Assembly (NCBI GenBank): GCA_018666295.1
Contig: JABIZW010000285.1
Location: 1 to 6,198 of the forward strand
DNA: 6,198 nt
Origin: Halieaceae bacterium
GTDB lineage: Bacteria; Pseudomonadota; Gammaproteobacteria; Pseudomonadales; Halieaceae
Direction: 5' to 3'
Shown here: positions 1-6,198 of the stretch, in pieces
Layout of the letters: the number at the start of each line of letters is the position of its first letter
Numbering within the stretch: position 1 is the first letter of the stretch
Position numbers and translations under genes: made by a program
Notes under the pieces: generated by a model
The model's input: only the letters and a program-made list of their open reading frames with translations
Told to the model about the DNA's origin: nothing
Database searches by the model: none

Positions 1-1558
1 CCCATCACTCGTCAAGGCCGAGGACGTCTACTACATGGCGACCTCCACCTTTGAGTGGTTTCCGGGGATTCAGGTGCATCGATCCAACGACCTCACCGAG
101 TGGGCGCTTGTCGCGCGACCACTCGATGAAAAGCGCCTGCTCGATATCGTCGGTGTACCTGATTCCTGTGGCGTTTGGGCACCTTGCCTGAGCTTTTCCA
201 GTGGGCTCTTTTACCTGGCCTACACCGTGGTAAAACGCTTCGACGGTCATTTTAAAGACACTCACAACTACGTGACCACGTCGCCCCACATCACGGGTCC
301 CTGGAGTGATCCCGTACACATCAACTCCTCCGGTTTCGATCCCTCCATTTTTCATGACACGGACGGTCGAAGCTGGTGGCTGAATATGATCTGGGACCAT
401 CGACCCGATCGCACGCCTTTCCACGGCATCGTGCTTCAGGAACTCGACAGGTCTGACCTGCAACTAAAGGGGGAGCCGACACTGATTTCACAGGGCAGTG
501 ACATCGGTCTCGTCGAGGGGCCACACCTCTATCGGCTTGGCGATTACTACTACCTTATTGTCGCTGAGGGCGGCACAGGATACGGCCATGCAATTTCTGT
601 AGCGCGCAGTCGATCGATTGATGGACCCTATGTGTTCGATCCTCAGGGTCCCGTTATGACGTCACGCGCCCACACCCAGTGGCCACTGCAGCGCAGTGGC
701 CACGGTTCACTGGTTCACCTGGGCGATGACGATTACGCCATGTCCTTTTTGTGCAGTCGCCGAACAAACGCACTCCAACACAGTCCCATGGGACGCGAGT
801 CAGGCTTGGCAAACGTGGTGATCACCGACGATCAATGGATTAGACAACCCAATGGTGAAACACGCCCGCCACTGTGTTTTCCAAATGCAAATGAGCAAAC
901 TGCTGCACCCGCTCGGGCACGCGCGTTCCGCGACGCTTTTGATACTCAAACACTGTCCAATAACTACCAGTGGCTCCGCGACAGCGAGTCAAACAGTTGG
1001 TGTTCGTTAACAGCAAGACCCGGGTTTCTGCGAATAACGGGTCGTGAATCACCCGGCAGTGTATTCAAACAATCGCTGATCGCGACCCGAATGACCGACT
1101 GGAACTGTGCCGTAGAGACTTGTCTTGAATTTACGCCTCGCCATTTTCAGTCGCTCGCTGGGCTCATGATTTACTACAACTCCACAAAATTTCATTACGT
1201 ACATGTCACCCATGACCCGGACGTAGGACGAGTACTCAGCGTGGTCAGCTGCCTTGCGGATGAGCACTTGCTCAATGACTACCCGCTGGGCTCTGAATGC
1301 ATTTCGCTCACCACAGAGACGACCTTTTTGCGCTGTGAAATTAAAGCGTCATACGCTGAGGTCTTTTACAAGGAAACCAACGAGGCGCAGTGGATAAAAC
1401 TGCCGATACGCTTGGATATGACCTGTTTAACGGATCAAGCGGGGCGGGTATCGGGCGAACAATTTACCGGAACCTTTGTGGGACTGGCCGCCCACGATCT
1501 GTCCGGACAGGCTGCCACTGCCGATTTTGCCTATTTCTCCTACACAGAAGAACAGTGA
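1..1558 (+). CDS. GH43 beta-xylosidase (subfamily 11-like), 5'-truncated by the window edge
   Basis: Glycoside hydrolase family 43 exo-enzyme, probably removing xylose from the non-reducing end of xylo-oligosaccharides (EC 3.2.1.37-like). The frame is open from base 2, giving 518 visible residues; the ATG at 35 lies inside the conserved YYMATSTFEWFPG block, so it is not the start. Numbering from the codon at base 2, visible catalytic signatures are GFDPSIFH with D113 (pKa-modulating Asp), VEGPHLY with E172 (general acid), SGHGSL with H234, and a GRE motif at 264-266. The spacings D113-E172 (59) and D113-H234 (121) match those I recall for characterised GH43 xylosidases. The five-bladed propeller domain runs to about residue 300. 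A concanavalin A-like C-terminal domain (GH43_C2 type, about 309-514; FRDAFD, RPGFLRITGRES, AGLMIYY) follows and normally closes the active site. Eleven cysteines in the visible part suggest a cytoplasmic enzyme, but any signal peptide would lie upstream. Arabinofuranosidase side activity is possible. Confidence 0.93.
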   Translation, partial: PSLVKAEDVYYMATSTFEWFPGIQVHRSNDLTEWALVARPLDEKRLLDIVGVPDSCGVWAPCLSFSSGLFYLAYTVVKRFDGHFKDTHNYVTTSPHITGPWSDPVHINSSGFDPSIFHDTDGRSWWLNMIWDHRPDRTPFHGIVLQELDRSDLQLKGEPTLISQGSDIGLVEGPHLYRLGDYYYLIVAEGGTGYGHAISVARSRSIDGPYVFDPQGPVMTSRAHTQWPLQRSGHGSLVHLGDDDYAMSFLCSRRTNALQHSPMGRESGLANVVITDDQWIRQPNGETRPPLCFPNANEQTAAPARARAFRDAFDTQTLSNNYQWLRDSESNSWCSLTARPGFLRITGRESPGSVFKQSLIATRMTDWNCAVETCLEFTPRHFQSLAGLMIYYNSTKFHYVHVTHDPDVGRVLSVVSCLADEHLLNDYPLGSECISLTTETTFLRCEIKASYAEVFYKETNEAQWIKLPIRLDMTCLTDQAGRVSGEQFTGTFVGLAAHDLSGQAATADFAYFSYTEEQ

Positions 1559-1586
1559 TGACATGCACTCCCAGCGGTGGCACAAC

Positions 1587-1627
1587 GCCGGCTCCGCCTA
1601 TGGGCAGCCCAAGGCGCCTTTGCCGGC
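1587..1627. terminator. Imperfect GC-rich hairpin between convergent genes, possible bidirectional terminator
   Basis: The 69-bp gap between two convergent stop codons contains a nested inverted repeat. GCCGGC at 1587-1592 pairs with GCCGGC at 1622-1627, CGCC at 1595-1598 with GGCG at 1613-1616, and TGGG at 1601-1604 with CCCA at 1608-1611 around a CAG loop. The outer arm abuts the symporter stop codon. The position suits a transcription end serving both strands. Neither side has a T-tract, so a classical intrinsic terminator is doubtful; it could instead stabilise 3' ends after Rho-dependent termination. Confidence 0.4.
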
Positions 1628-3055
1628 TCAGCGCTCTGTATCACCCGCAAGCGTTGCCAAATTAGCTTCATGCTTTGCCCTGTCAACCGAGTAGAGGGAC
1701 AGGCACGCAATCATCAACATCCAGAGCGTGAAAATAACGGGGACGTACAGCCAACCAAAATCAGCTAAGACTGTGTCGGGCACGTCCGACGGCGCCACTC
1801 CCACAGGAAACTGACTCACCGTCAGGAGGACACCGGCAACCGCCGCACCAATCCCTTGAGTCACCTTGCGGACAAACGTCACCGACGCAAAAAACACGCC
1901 CTCATTGCGACGCTTTGTTTTGATCTCAGCCTCTTCTACAAGGTCTGCAATCATTGCTGTAGAGAGGGTTTGGTAACTGATGATCAGTGCGACATCGACC
2001 ACTGTGATCATTAAGATCAGCGGAAACAGCATCGGATCAGAGTTGTCCGGCATGAGTCCCGTCAAGCGCAGAAGAATAGGCGCTGGTGAGACGGTAAATG
2101 CCAGCAAACCCACAGTAATAGCACCACGCTTCTTACCGAGTCGTCGCGAAATAGCAGGTGAGATCATGAACGCTAACATGGCGGAAATCACAACGCTGAG
2201 CGAGATCAGACCGATCTGTTCGGTGGAAAAGCCCCAAAAAAACGTTGAAAAGTAGTAGCTAAGCGTTGCGGCAACGCCTGTAGCAATAGCGCCAAATAGG
2301 GCGGCCAGAAATAGCGCGAGGAACGACTTGCTCGCCAGCGTCTCGAAGACCTCCCGGTAAATAAGTCTGAGGCTGAATGCGCGAGGGGGCGGCGGCTGTT
2401 TCAGCTCAGGAATCATCTTATGCGTTCCCAGTGCAGACGCCATAATGGCGAGAAAGATGACGGTAGCAGCGATAGTACCCACCTGGCCGTGACCCTCTAC
2501 ATTGAACATGCCGTTACTGATTGACGCCGTGGGCACCAAAACAAAAATCGTTGCGAACGCGCCCATCAAAGTGCCGCCTGTCCAACCAAAGAAGTAGCGA
2601 TAGCTCAGCATGTTGGTTCGCTCATCATAGTCGTCGGTCATTTCAGCAACGAGTGACGAACTTGGAATCTCATAGACTGTGATCAAGGTCCGCACTAAAA
2701 CCGCGATGGTGACGATATAAGGAAAAAGTGCGTCGCCTTCCAAACCGGCGGGTGGATTCCAAACAAAGTAGTATGCGACGGCCGCAGGAACGGCGGCGGC
2801 GTACATAAACGGGTGGCGCCGACCCCACCGAGATCGCGTATTGTCAGACAGATAGCCAATGAGTGGATCGCTGAGCGCATCGACTATCAGCGCAATCATG
2901 ATCGCGAGGCTGACGAGATAGGCGCTGACACCCATGACCTGACTGTAAAAGATCAGAAAGAAATAATCGAAGCCGTTATTTTTGACGCCAAACGCCACGG
3001 ACCCGATGCCGTAAGCTATTTTTCGTCCAACACTGACTCCGTTACTTTTTGACAT
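1628..3055 (-). CDS. GPH-family MFS sugar:cation symporter (MelB/XynP-like)
   Basis: A 475-residue inner-membrane transporter of the glycoside-pentoside-hexuronide family, with about 12 hydrophobic segments, which is the usual family length. It probably imports a sugar or oligosaccharide with Na+ or H+. Numbered from the ATG at 3055, the family signature is DALSDPLIGYLSD at 59-71, followed by a basic RSRWGRRHPF loop. D59 and D63 correspond by eye to the Na+-binding Asp55 and Asp59 of MelB. YEIPSSSLV places E129 where MelB has Asp124, and K397 in the RKVTQGIG segment corresponds to Lys377. EIKTKRRNEG (377-386) is the usual cytoplasmic loop before that helix. The start is set by AGGAA at 3062-3066, six bases before the ATG; a TTG two codons upstream would touch this site. 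It converges on the GH43 xylosidase gene, so xylosides or xylo-oligosaccharides are the best-guess substrate, an inference from context. Melibiose-, glucuronide- or xyloside-type transport cannot be told apart from sequence alone. Confidence 0.9.
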   Translation of the reverse strand: MSKSNGVSVGRKIAYGIGSVAFGVKNNGFDYFFLIFYSQVMGVSAYLVSLAIMIALIVDALSDPLIGYLSDNTRSRWGRRHPFMYAAAVPAAVAYYFVWNPPAGLEGDALFPYIVTIAVLVRTLITVYEIPSSSLVAEMTDDYDERTNMLSYRYFFGWTGGTLMGAFATIFVLVPTASISNGMFNVEGHGQVGTIAATVIFLAIMASALGTHKMIPELKQPPPPRAFSLRLIYREVFETLASKSFLALFLAALFGAIATGVAATLSYYFSTFFWGFSTEQIGLISLSVVISAMLAFMISPAISRRLGKKRGAITVGLLAFTVSPAPILLRLTGLMPDNSDPMLFPLILMITVVDVALIISYQTLSTAMIADLVEEAEIKTKRRNEGVFFASVTFVRKVTQGIGAAVAGVLLTVSQFPVGVAPSDVPDTVLADFGWLYVPVIFTLWMLMIACLSLYSVDRAKHEANLATLAGDTER

Positions 3056-3061
3056 CCACAA

Positions 3062-3066
3062 TTCCT
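3062..3066 (-). promoter_or_regulatory. Shine-Dalgarno site of the symporter gene
   Basis: Read on the minus strand this is AGGAA, followed by six bases and the ATG at 3055. It decides the start: the TTG at 3061-3059 directly abuts the AGGAA and has no usable spacing. Confidence 0.75.
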
Positions 3067-3118
3067 GAGACGCTGTTATTCTTTTGTGCTGACAGTGAGA
3101 GTAACGCCTACCTGTACA

Positions 3119-3147
3119 TCAGAGAAGCGAGAAATTGAGCTCTCTGA
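3119..3147. repeat. 7-bp inverted repeat overlapping the peptidase promoter -35 region
   Basis: TCAGAGA at 3119-3125 and TCTCTGA at 3141-3147 are perfect inverted copies separated by 15 bases. Their centre falls just upstream of the -35 box at 3135-3140, and the right arm lies in the promoter spacer. The site could be an operator for a dimeric regulator in the divergent region, but arms this short can occur by chance and no known regulator motif is recognised. Confidence 0.25.
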
Positions 3148-3164
3148 GTCCGTACCGCTATTAT
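3135..3164 (+). promoter_or_regulatory. Sigma70-like promoter of the M14 peptidase gene
   Basis: TTGAGC at 3135-3140 (four of six matches to the consensus -35) is followed by an 18-base spacer and TATTAT at 3159-3164 (five of six matches to TATAAT). Transcription would begin near 3171, leaving a leader of about 20 bases before the ATG at 3192. A weak AGG at 3182-3184, seven bases before the ATG, is the only Shine-Dalgarno candidate. No equally good promoter was seen on the opposite strand for the divergent symporter gene. Confidence 0.6.
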
Positions 3165-3191
3165 CCGAAAACTGACGCAATAGGTCCGACC

Positions 3192-5786
3192 ATGAAACCT
3201 TTATTCCTCGTTCTTGCACTCCTTTACGCCTCAGCGGTTCAGGCTGCGAGCCTCTCCCTGGATGACGTGCTCGCTGAGACACCGAGCCTGAATACGGCGC
3301 TGCCGACACCCGAGCAAATTACGGGGGTCAAGGTCGGCGAAAGGCACTGGTATCACTACGAGATAGTGAACTACCTTGAGGCGCTGGCAGAGGCGTCACC
3401 CCGAATGCTGGCCTTGGGCGAGCACGCGAGGACCTACGGGGGGCGGCCGTTAGTCAGCTACGCGATATCGACGCCGGAGAACCTGGCTCGCCTGGCCCAG
3501 ATAAAAGCCGCACGTGCATCGATTATCGACCCAGACACTAAGGTATCGCTTAAAGACCAACCCGCCGTGCTCCACATGATGTACAGCATCCACGGCAACG
3601 AGCCCAGCGGTGCCAACGCCACACCACTGGTCGCCTACTATCTTAATGCCGCTCAAGACGAAGCGCTGCTGGCACAACTTAATGACGTGGTTATTATTTT
3701 TAACCCCATGCTGAACCCCGATGGTTTAGACCGATTCGCTTATTGGACCAATGGCCACCGAGGGTTAAACCCCAGTCTCGACGGGCGCGATCGCGAGCAT
3801 GCCGAGGCCGTCCCAAACGGCCGAACAAACTACTACTGGTTTGACCTCAACCGAGACTGGCTGCCCCACCAGCACCCAGAGAGCCGAGGAAGACTTGCGC
3901 TCTTTCACGAGTGGAAACCCAATGTGCAACTCGACTTCCATGAGCAAGGAAGTAACAGCAACTTCTTCTTTATGCCCGGTAAGCCCGAGCGAACCAACCC
4001 GTTAACGCCAGCGATCAACCAGATACTCACCGCAAAAATTGGGCAGTATCACGCAGAAGCCTTTGACGCTGAGGGCGTTCGTTTTTTCACTGAGGAAGGC
4101 TATGACGACTTCTTCATGGGCAAGGGTTCAACCTACCCTGATTTATTTGGGACCGTGGGTATTTTGTTCGAGCAACCCTCGTCTCGGGGCGCGGTCCAAG
4201 ATACGGTGAACGGTAAGCTGACCTTTGAGCTGAGTATTTCAAATCAGTTCCGAGCATCGCTTTCGTCCCTTAAGGCAACATCAGCTCTTAAGGATGAGCT
4301 ATTGAGTTACCAGCGAAACTTTTACACGGATCAAAAGAAACAACGCGGGCACTACCTCGCCAGCGCAACGGGTGACCCGACTCGACTCGCGGAGTTTGTG
4401 CGGGTGCTCAAGGGACACCAGATCGCCGTTGAAGCGCTCGCCTCTGACATGACAGTGGACGGTCACACTTACCGTGCGGGCGAAACGGTTGCAATTCCAC
4501 TTGATCAACCTCAGTCGACCTATCTCGAGACACTGTGGCGAGCGCAGTTAGAATTTGAAGAGAACGTATTCTATGACGTCTCGACCTGGACACTGCCCTG
4601 GGCGTTTAACCTCGCACACACGCGGTCTGCCGTGCGACGTGCAGCGACTGAGCCCTGGGCTGAGCGCGACTTGGATCAAACGACTGATTTGGCACCGTCT
4701 GCGGTCGGTTATTTAATCGACTGGCGTGATTCAGCAAGCCCCGCCCTTCTCTACGACTTACTTGAGATCGGCGCCAACGTTCGGGTTGCCGAAGCGACAT
4801 TCACCGCACTCACCGCGAAAGAAGGTGCGGTGAACTTTGCACACGGGACGCTGTTCGTTGCGCCTGAGCTTCAGGAGCGTGTTTCTGATGCAGTCATCAA
4901 TCGCTTAAGGCGCGCCAAGGCCGAAGGTATCGCTGTGTACGCAGCCACCAGCAGCTACACGCCCGAGGGCATCGACTTGGGAAGTCGCGCTTTCACTGTC
5001 CTCTCGCTGCCCAAGGTACTGTTGGTGACAGGGCCCGACACCTCAGCGTACAACATCGGTGAAATATGGCACTTGTTAGACACACGCGTCGGCATGCCAG
5101 TCACCATGGTGGACAGCCATCGGTTAAGTCGAGTGAGCCTTGGTGACTACAGCCATGTGATTATGGCGTCACCACTTCGCGCATCGAGCATGACGCAAAA
5201 ACTCAAAACGTTTGTAAATCAAGGTGGCGTGCTTTGGGCGCAAGGCGCATCCACCGTTGCCTGGGCCGCTGATCAGGGTCTGACCAACGTCACTTGGCGA
5301 ACAACAAGCGCACAAACAGCTAAAACCGCTGGGCAAGATACGGTCAAGGACGGCGCCAACGCAACAGCGGATGAGCTGTCCCTTCCAAAACGAAAGCCCT
5401 TCGGTACTGCCTCTGACGAATACGCGTTCACCCTCGTCCGGGGTGCTATTTTACAGGGCGAATTGGACGTGACCCACCCGCTCGGTTTCGGCTACGCGTC
5501 GTCGCAGTTGCCGGTGTTTAGAACGTCGAATCGCTTCATGAACCACTCCGCCAACCCCTACTCGACCCCACTTGCATACACCACGGCACCGCTGCTCTCA
5601 GGTTACATGTCGCGCGAGAACCAAGACGTTGTTGCAAATTCGGCAGGGCTGGTTGTGGATCAACGCGGTGAGGGTGCAGTTGTACTCTCTCTAGACAGTC
5701 CAACGTTCAGGGCATTTTGGTGGGGTACGCAACGGCTTCTGGTCAACGGTATTTTCTTTGGGGATTTGTTAGAAGAGCCTCTCTAA
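3192..5786 (+). CDS. Secreted M14-family zinc metallopeptidase with C-terminal amidotransferase-like region
   Basis: An 864-residue exported zinc carboxypeptidase-like enzyme. Residues 1-18 form a Sec signal peptide ending AVQA, before ASLSLDD; with no lipobox Cys, it is probably periplasmic or released. The M14 domain spans about 45-355. Zinc ligands are H134 and E137 in IHGNEPSGAN and H250 in QLDFHEQGSN. NPDG lies at 175-178, N220/R221 in FDLNRDW resemble the substrate-carboxylate pair, and E327 in ILFEQPSSRG is the likely catalytic glutamate. About 375-600 is a linker region I cannot assign. Residues from about 608 (KVLLVTGPDTSAYNIGEIW) to 710 (GGVLWAQGAS) resemble a class I glutamine amidotransferase-like fold without a nucleophilic Cys, so that part is probably structural. 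A polar Ala/Thr-rich linker (about 718-755) precedes a final beta-rich segment. No cysteine occurs in the whole protein. ATG 3192 is chosen because it begins the signal peptide; an in-frame TTG at 3135 coincides with the promoter -35 box. The natural substrate is unknown. Confidence 0.9.
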   Translation: MKPLFLVLALLYASAVQAASLSLDDVLAETPSLNTALPTPEQITGVKVGERHWYHYEIVNYLEALAEASPRMLALGEHARTYGGRPLVSYAISTPENLARLAQIKAARASIIDPDTKVSLKDQPAVLHMMYSIHGNEPSGANATPLVAYYLNAAQDEALLAQLNDVVIIFNPMLNPDGLDRFAYWTNGHRGLNPSLDGRDREHAEAVPNGRTNYYWFDLNRDWLPHQHPESRGRLALFHEWKPNVQLDFHEQGSNSNFFFMPGKPERTNPLTPAINQILTAKIGQYHAEAFDAEGVRFFTEEGYDDFFMGKGSTYPDLFGTVGILFEQPSSRGAVQDTVNGKLTFELSISNQFRASLSSLKATSALKDELLSYQRNFYTDQKKQRGHYLASATGDPTRLAEFVRVLKGHQIAVEALASDMTVDGHTYRAGETVAIPLDQPQSTYLETLWRAQLEFEENVFYDVSTWTLPWAFNLAHTRSAVRRAATEPWAERDLDQTTDLAPSAVGYLIDWRDSASPALLYDLLEIGANVRVAEATFTALTAKEGAVNFAHGTLFVAPELQERVSDAVINRLRRAKAEGIAVYAATSSYTPEGIDLGSRAFTVLSLPKVLLVTGPDTSAYNIGEIWHLLDTRVGMPVTMVDSHRLSRVSLGDYSHVIMASPLRASSMTQKLKTFVNQGGVLWAQGASTVAWAADQGLTNVTWRTTSAQTAKTAGQDTVKDGANATADELSLPKRKPFGTASDEYAFTLVRGAILQGELDVTHPLGFGYASSQLPVFRTSNRFMNHSANPYSTPLAYTTAPLLSGYMSRENQDVVANSAGLVVDQRGEGAVVLSLDSPTFRAFWWGTQRLLVNGIFFGDLLEEPL

Positions 5787-5886
5787 GCGAGTCTTGGACA
5801 AACCGGCTATCGGCTACCGACAACGTCAGTTGTGCAAAAGTAACCTAGGGTTTTTGAGGCTAATTCGGTAACCTCCCCGCCTGAAA

Positions 5887-5919
5887 AATGTCGGTAATTT
5901 CCTACCGACATTGCGGTAG
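5887..5919 (+). promoter_or_regulatory. Two mutually exclusive hairpins in the leader of the isocitrate dehydrogenase-like gene
   Basis: Hairpin A pairs AATGTCGGTA (5887-5896) with TACCGACATT (5903-5912): a perfect 10-bp stem with a 6-base loop. Hairpin B pairs CTACCG (5902-5907) with CGGTAG (5914-5919): a perfect 6-bp stem with a 6-base loop, ending at the edge of the Shine-Dalgarno AGAGAGG (5918-5924). Both use 5903-5907, so only one can form at a time. The arrangement could tune translation from the TTG start, or the A repeat may be a DNA operator. The base pairing is direct observation; a regulatory role is inference. Confidence 0.4.
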
Positions 5920-5924
5920 AGAGG
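5918..5924 (+). promoter_or_regulatory. Shine-Dalgarno site selecting the TTG start at 5931
   Basis: AGAGAGG lies six bases upstream of TTG 5931. It is a strong site at ideal spacing and is the main reason, together with homology beginning at the next codons, for accepting the rare TTG start. Its first two bases lie in the 3' arm of leader hairpin B. Confidence 0.75.
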
Positions 5925-5930
5925 TCCACG

Positions 5931-6198
5931 TTGAGCACAAAAATCAAGGTCGAAAATCCACTGGTTGTTTTGCATGGCGACGAGATGGCTCAGGTGGCGT
6001 TTACCGAAATTCTGGCGCGGTTTGTCACGCTGCCGCTCGATATTCAACTTGTTGAAATCGACCTCTCAGCAACAAAGCGATTTTCCAGTAACGGCGCAGT
6101 GATTCATGAGGCTATTTCAGCACTCAAAGCGCACGGCGTCGGCATTAAAAATGCAGGCATGACCGTCAATCGTGCGCAACTTGACGATCTGCTGAGCC
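5931..6198 (+). CDS. icd: NADP-dependent isocitrate dehydrogenase-like protein, N-terminal part, truncated by the window edge
   Basis: The first 89 codons, from a TTG start, of a protein resembling the homodimeric eukaryote-type NADP-isocitrate dehydrogenases, which convert isocitrate to 2-oxoglutarate and CO2 in the citric acid cycle. The N-terminus STKIKVENPLVVLHGDEMA matches the family's KIKV-NP-V-GDEM opening, and KAHGVGIKNAGMTVN corresponds to KKHNVGVKCATITPD of human IDH1. From GDEM to the Lys of VGIK I can align 58 residues to human IDH1, recalled from memory, without a gap. It is clearly divergent: GDEMTR reads GDEMAQ, the RDATND segment reads RFSSNG, and the positions of Thr75 and Arg82 become Gly and Gln, while Thr77 is kept. 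The catalytic core and most substrate-binding residues lie beyond the window, so activity and cofactor are not proven. No signal peptide is seen; a cytoplasmic enzyme is expected. It lies 144 bp after the peptidase gene, with its own leader. Confidence 0.8.
   Translation, partial: MSTKIKVENPLVVLHGDEMAQVAFTEILARFVTLPLDIQLVEIDLSATKRFSSNGAVIHEAISALKAHGVGIKNAGMTVNRAQLDDLLS

Noticed and set aside
1558..1665. Small ORF whose ATG overlaps the GH43 stop as TGATG (35 codons)
   Set aside because: It runs through the convergent hairpin and antisense into the end of the symporter gene, has low-complexity Pro/Thr/Arg content and resembles nothing known; the TGATG overlap is likely chance.
3056..3061. TTG at 3061 (minus strand) as the symporter start
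   Set aside because: It directly abuts the AGGAA ribosome site, which is ideally spaced for the ATG at 3055.
3135..3191. In-frame TTG at 3135 as an earlier start of the M14 peptidase
   Set aside because: It coincides with the -35 box of a good promoter, lacks a well-placed ribosome site, and would put 19 polar residues before a clear signal peptide that starts at ATG 3192.
5820..5833. ACAAC-GTCA-GTTGT hairpin just after the peptidase gene
   Set aside because: The stem has only five base pairs and is not followed closely by a T-tract; chance level.
5835..5856. AAAAG-AACC-TAG-GGTT-TTTG as an intrinsic terminator for the peptidase gene
   Set aside because: The stem is only four clean base pairs with an AT-rich mismatched extension; too weak to call.
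5884..5912. Leader hairpin A read on the minus strand as a terminator (stem followed by T residues)
   Set aside because: There is no minus-strand gene nearby that would need termination here; kept only as an alternative explanation of the repeat.
5787..5930. A sigma70 promoter for the icd-like gene
   Set aside because: TTGTGC, TTGAGG and TTGGAC were tested as -35 boxes, but none has an acceptable -10 at 16-18 bases.
1..6198. tRNA or rRNA genes, CRISPR arrays, insertion sequences, phage or defence genes
   Set aside because: No repeat-spacer pattern, transposase, terminal repeats or RNA gene signatures were seen; other long open frames are antisense or out-of-frame shadows of the four genes.

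Overview
The window reads as chromosomal DNA of a Gram-negative heterotroph, most likely a marine-type gammaproteobacterium. This placement is inferred from protein style, Shine-Dalgarno sites, a sigma70-like promoter and GC in the mid-50s by eye; no marker gene fixes the taxon. Four protein-coding genes fill almost all of it. No RNA gene, insertion sequence, CRISPR array or phage gene was seen.

Layout. Bases 1-1558 (+) hold most of a GH43 beta-xylosidase whose 5' end lies outside the window. Bases 1628-3055 (-) hold a GPH-family (MelB/XynP-like) sugar:cation symporter that converges on the GH43 gene; the two stop codons flank a 69-bp gap containing a GC-rich hairpin. A 136-bp divergent intergenic region (3056-3191) carries a good sigma70-like promoter for the next gene. 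Bases 3192-5786 (+) hold a secreted M14-family zinc metallopeptidase with a C-terminal glutamine-amidotransferase-like region. After a 144-bp leader rich in short inverted repeats, the first 89 codons of an NADP-isocitrate dehydrogenase-like gene start at a TTG at 5931 and run off the end.

How they may work together. The symporter and the xylosidase form a plausible uptake-and-hydrolysis pair: xylo-oligosaccharides enter through the inner membrane and the cytoplasmic GH43 enzyme releases xylose. Their convergent orientation means they are not one operon. The exported peptidase and the isocitrate dehydrogenase look like independent housekeeping or nutrition genes beside the sugar locus.

I did not find evidence for a new multi-gene system. 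The most interesting non-coding signal is the leader of the isocitrate dehydrogenase-like gene, where two mutually exclusive hairpins share one arm just upstream of the ribosome binding site. The most interesting protein signal is that this gene's N-terminus aligns without gaps to the eukaryote-type NADP-IDH fold but has lost several residues usually conserved there.
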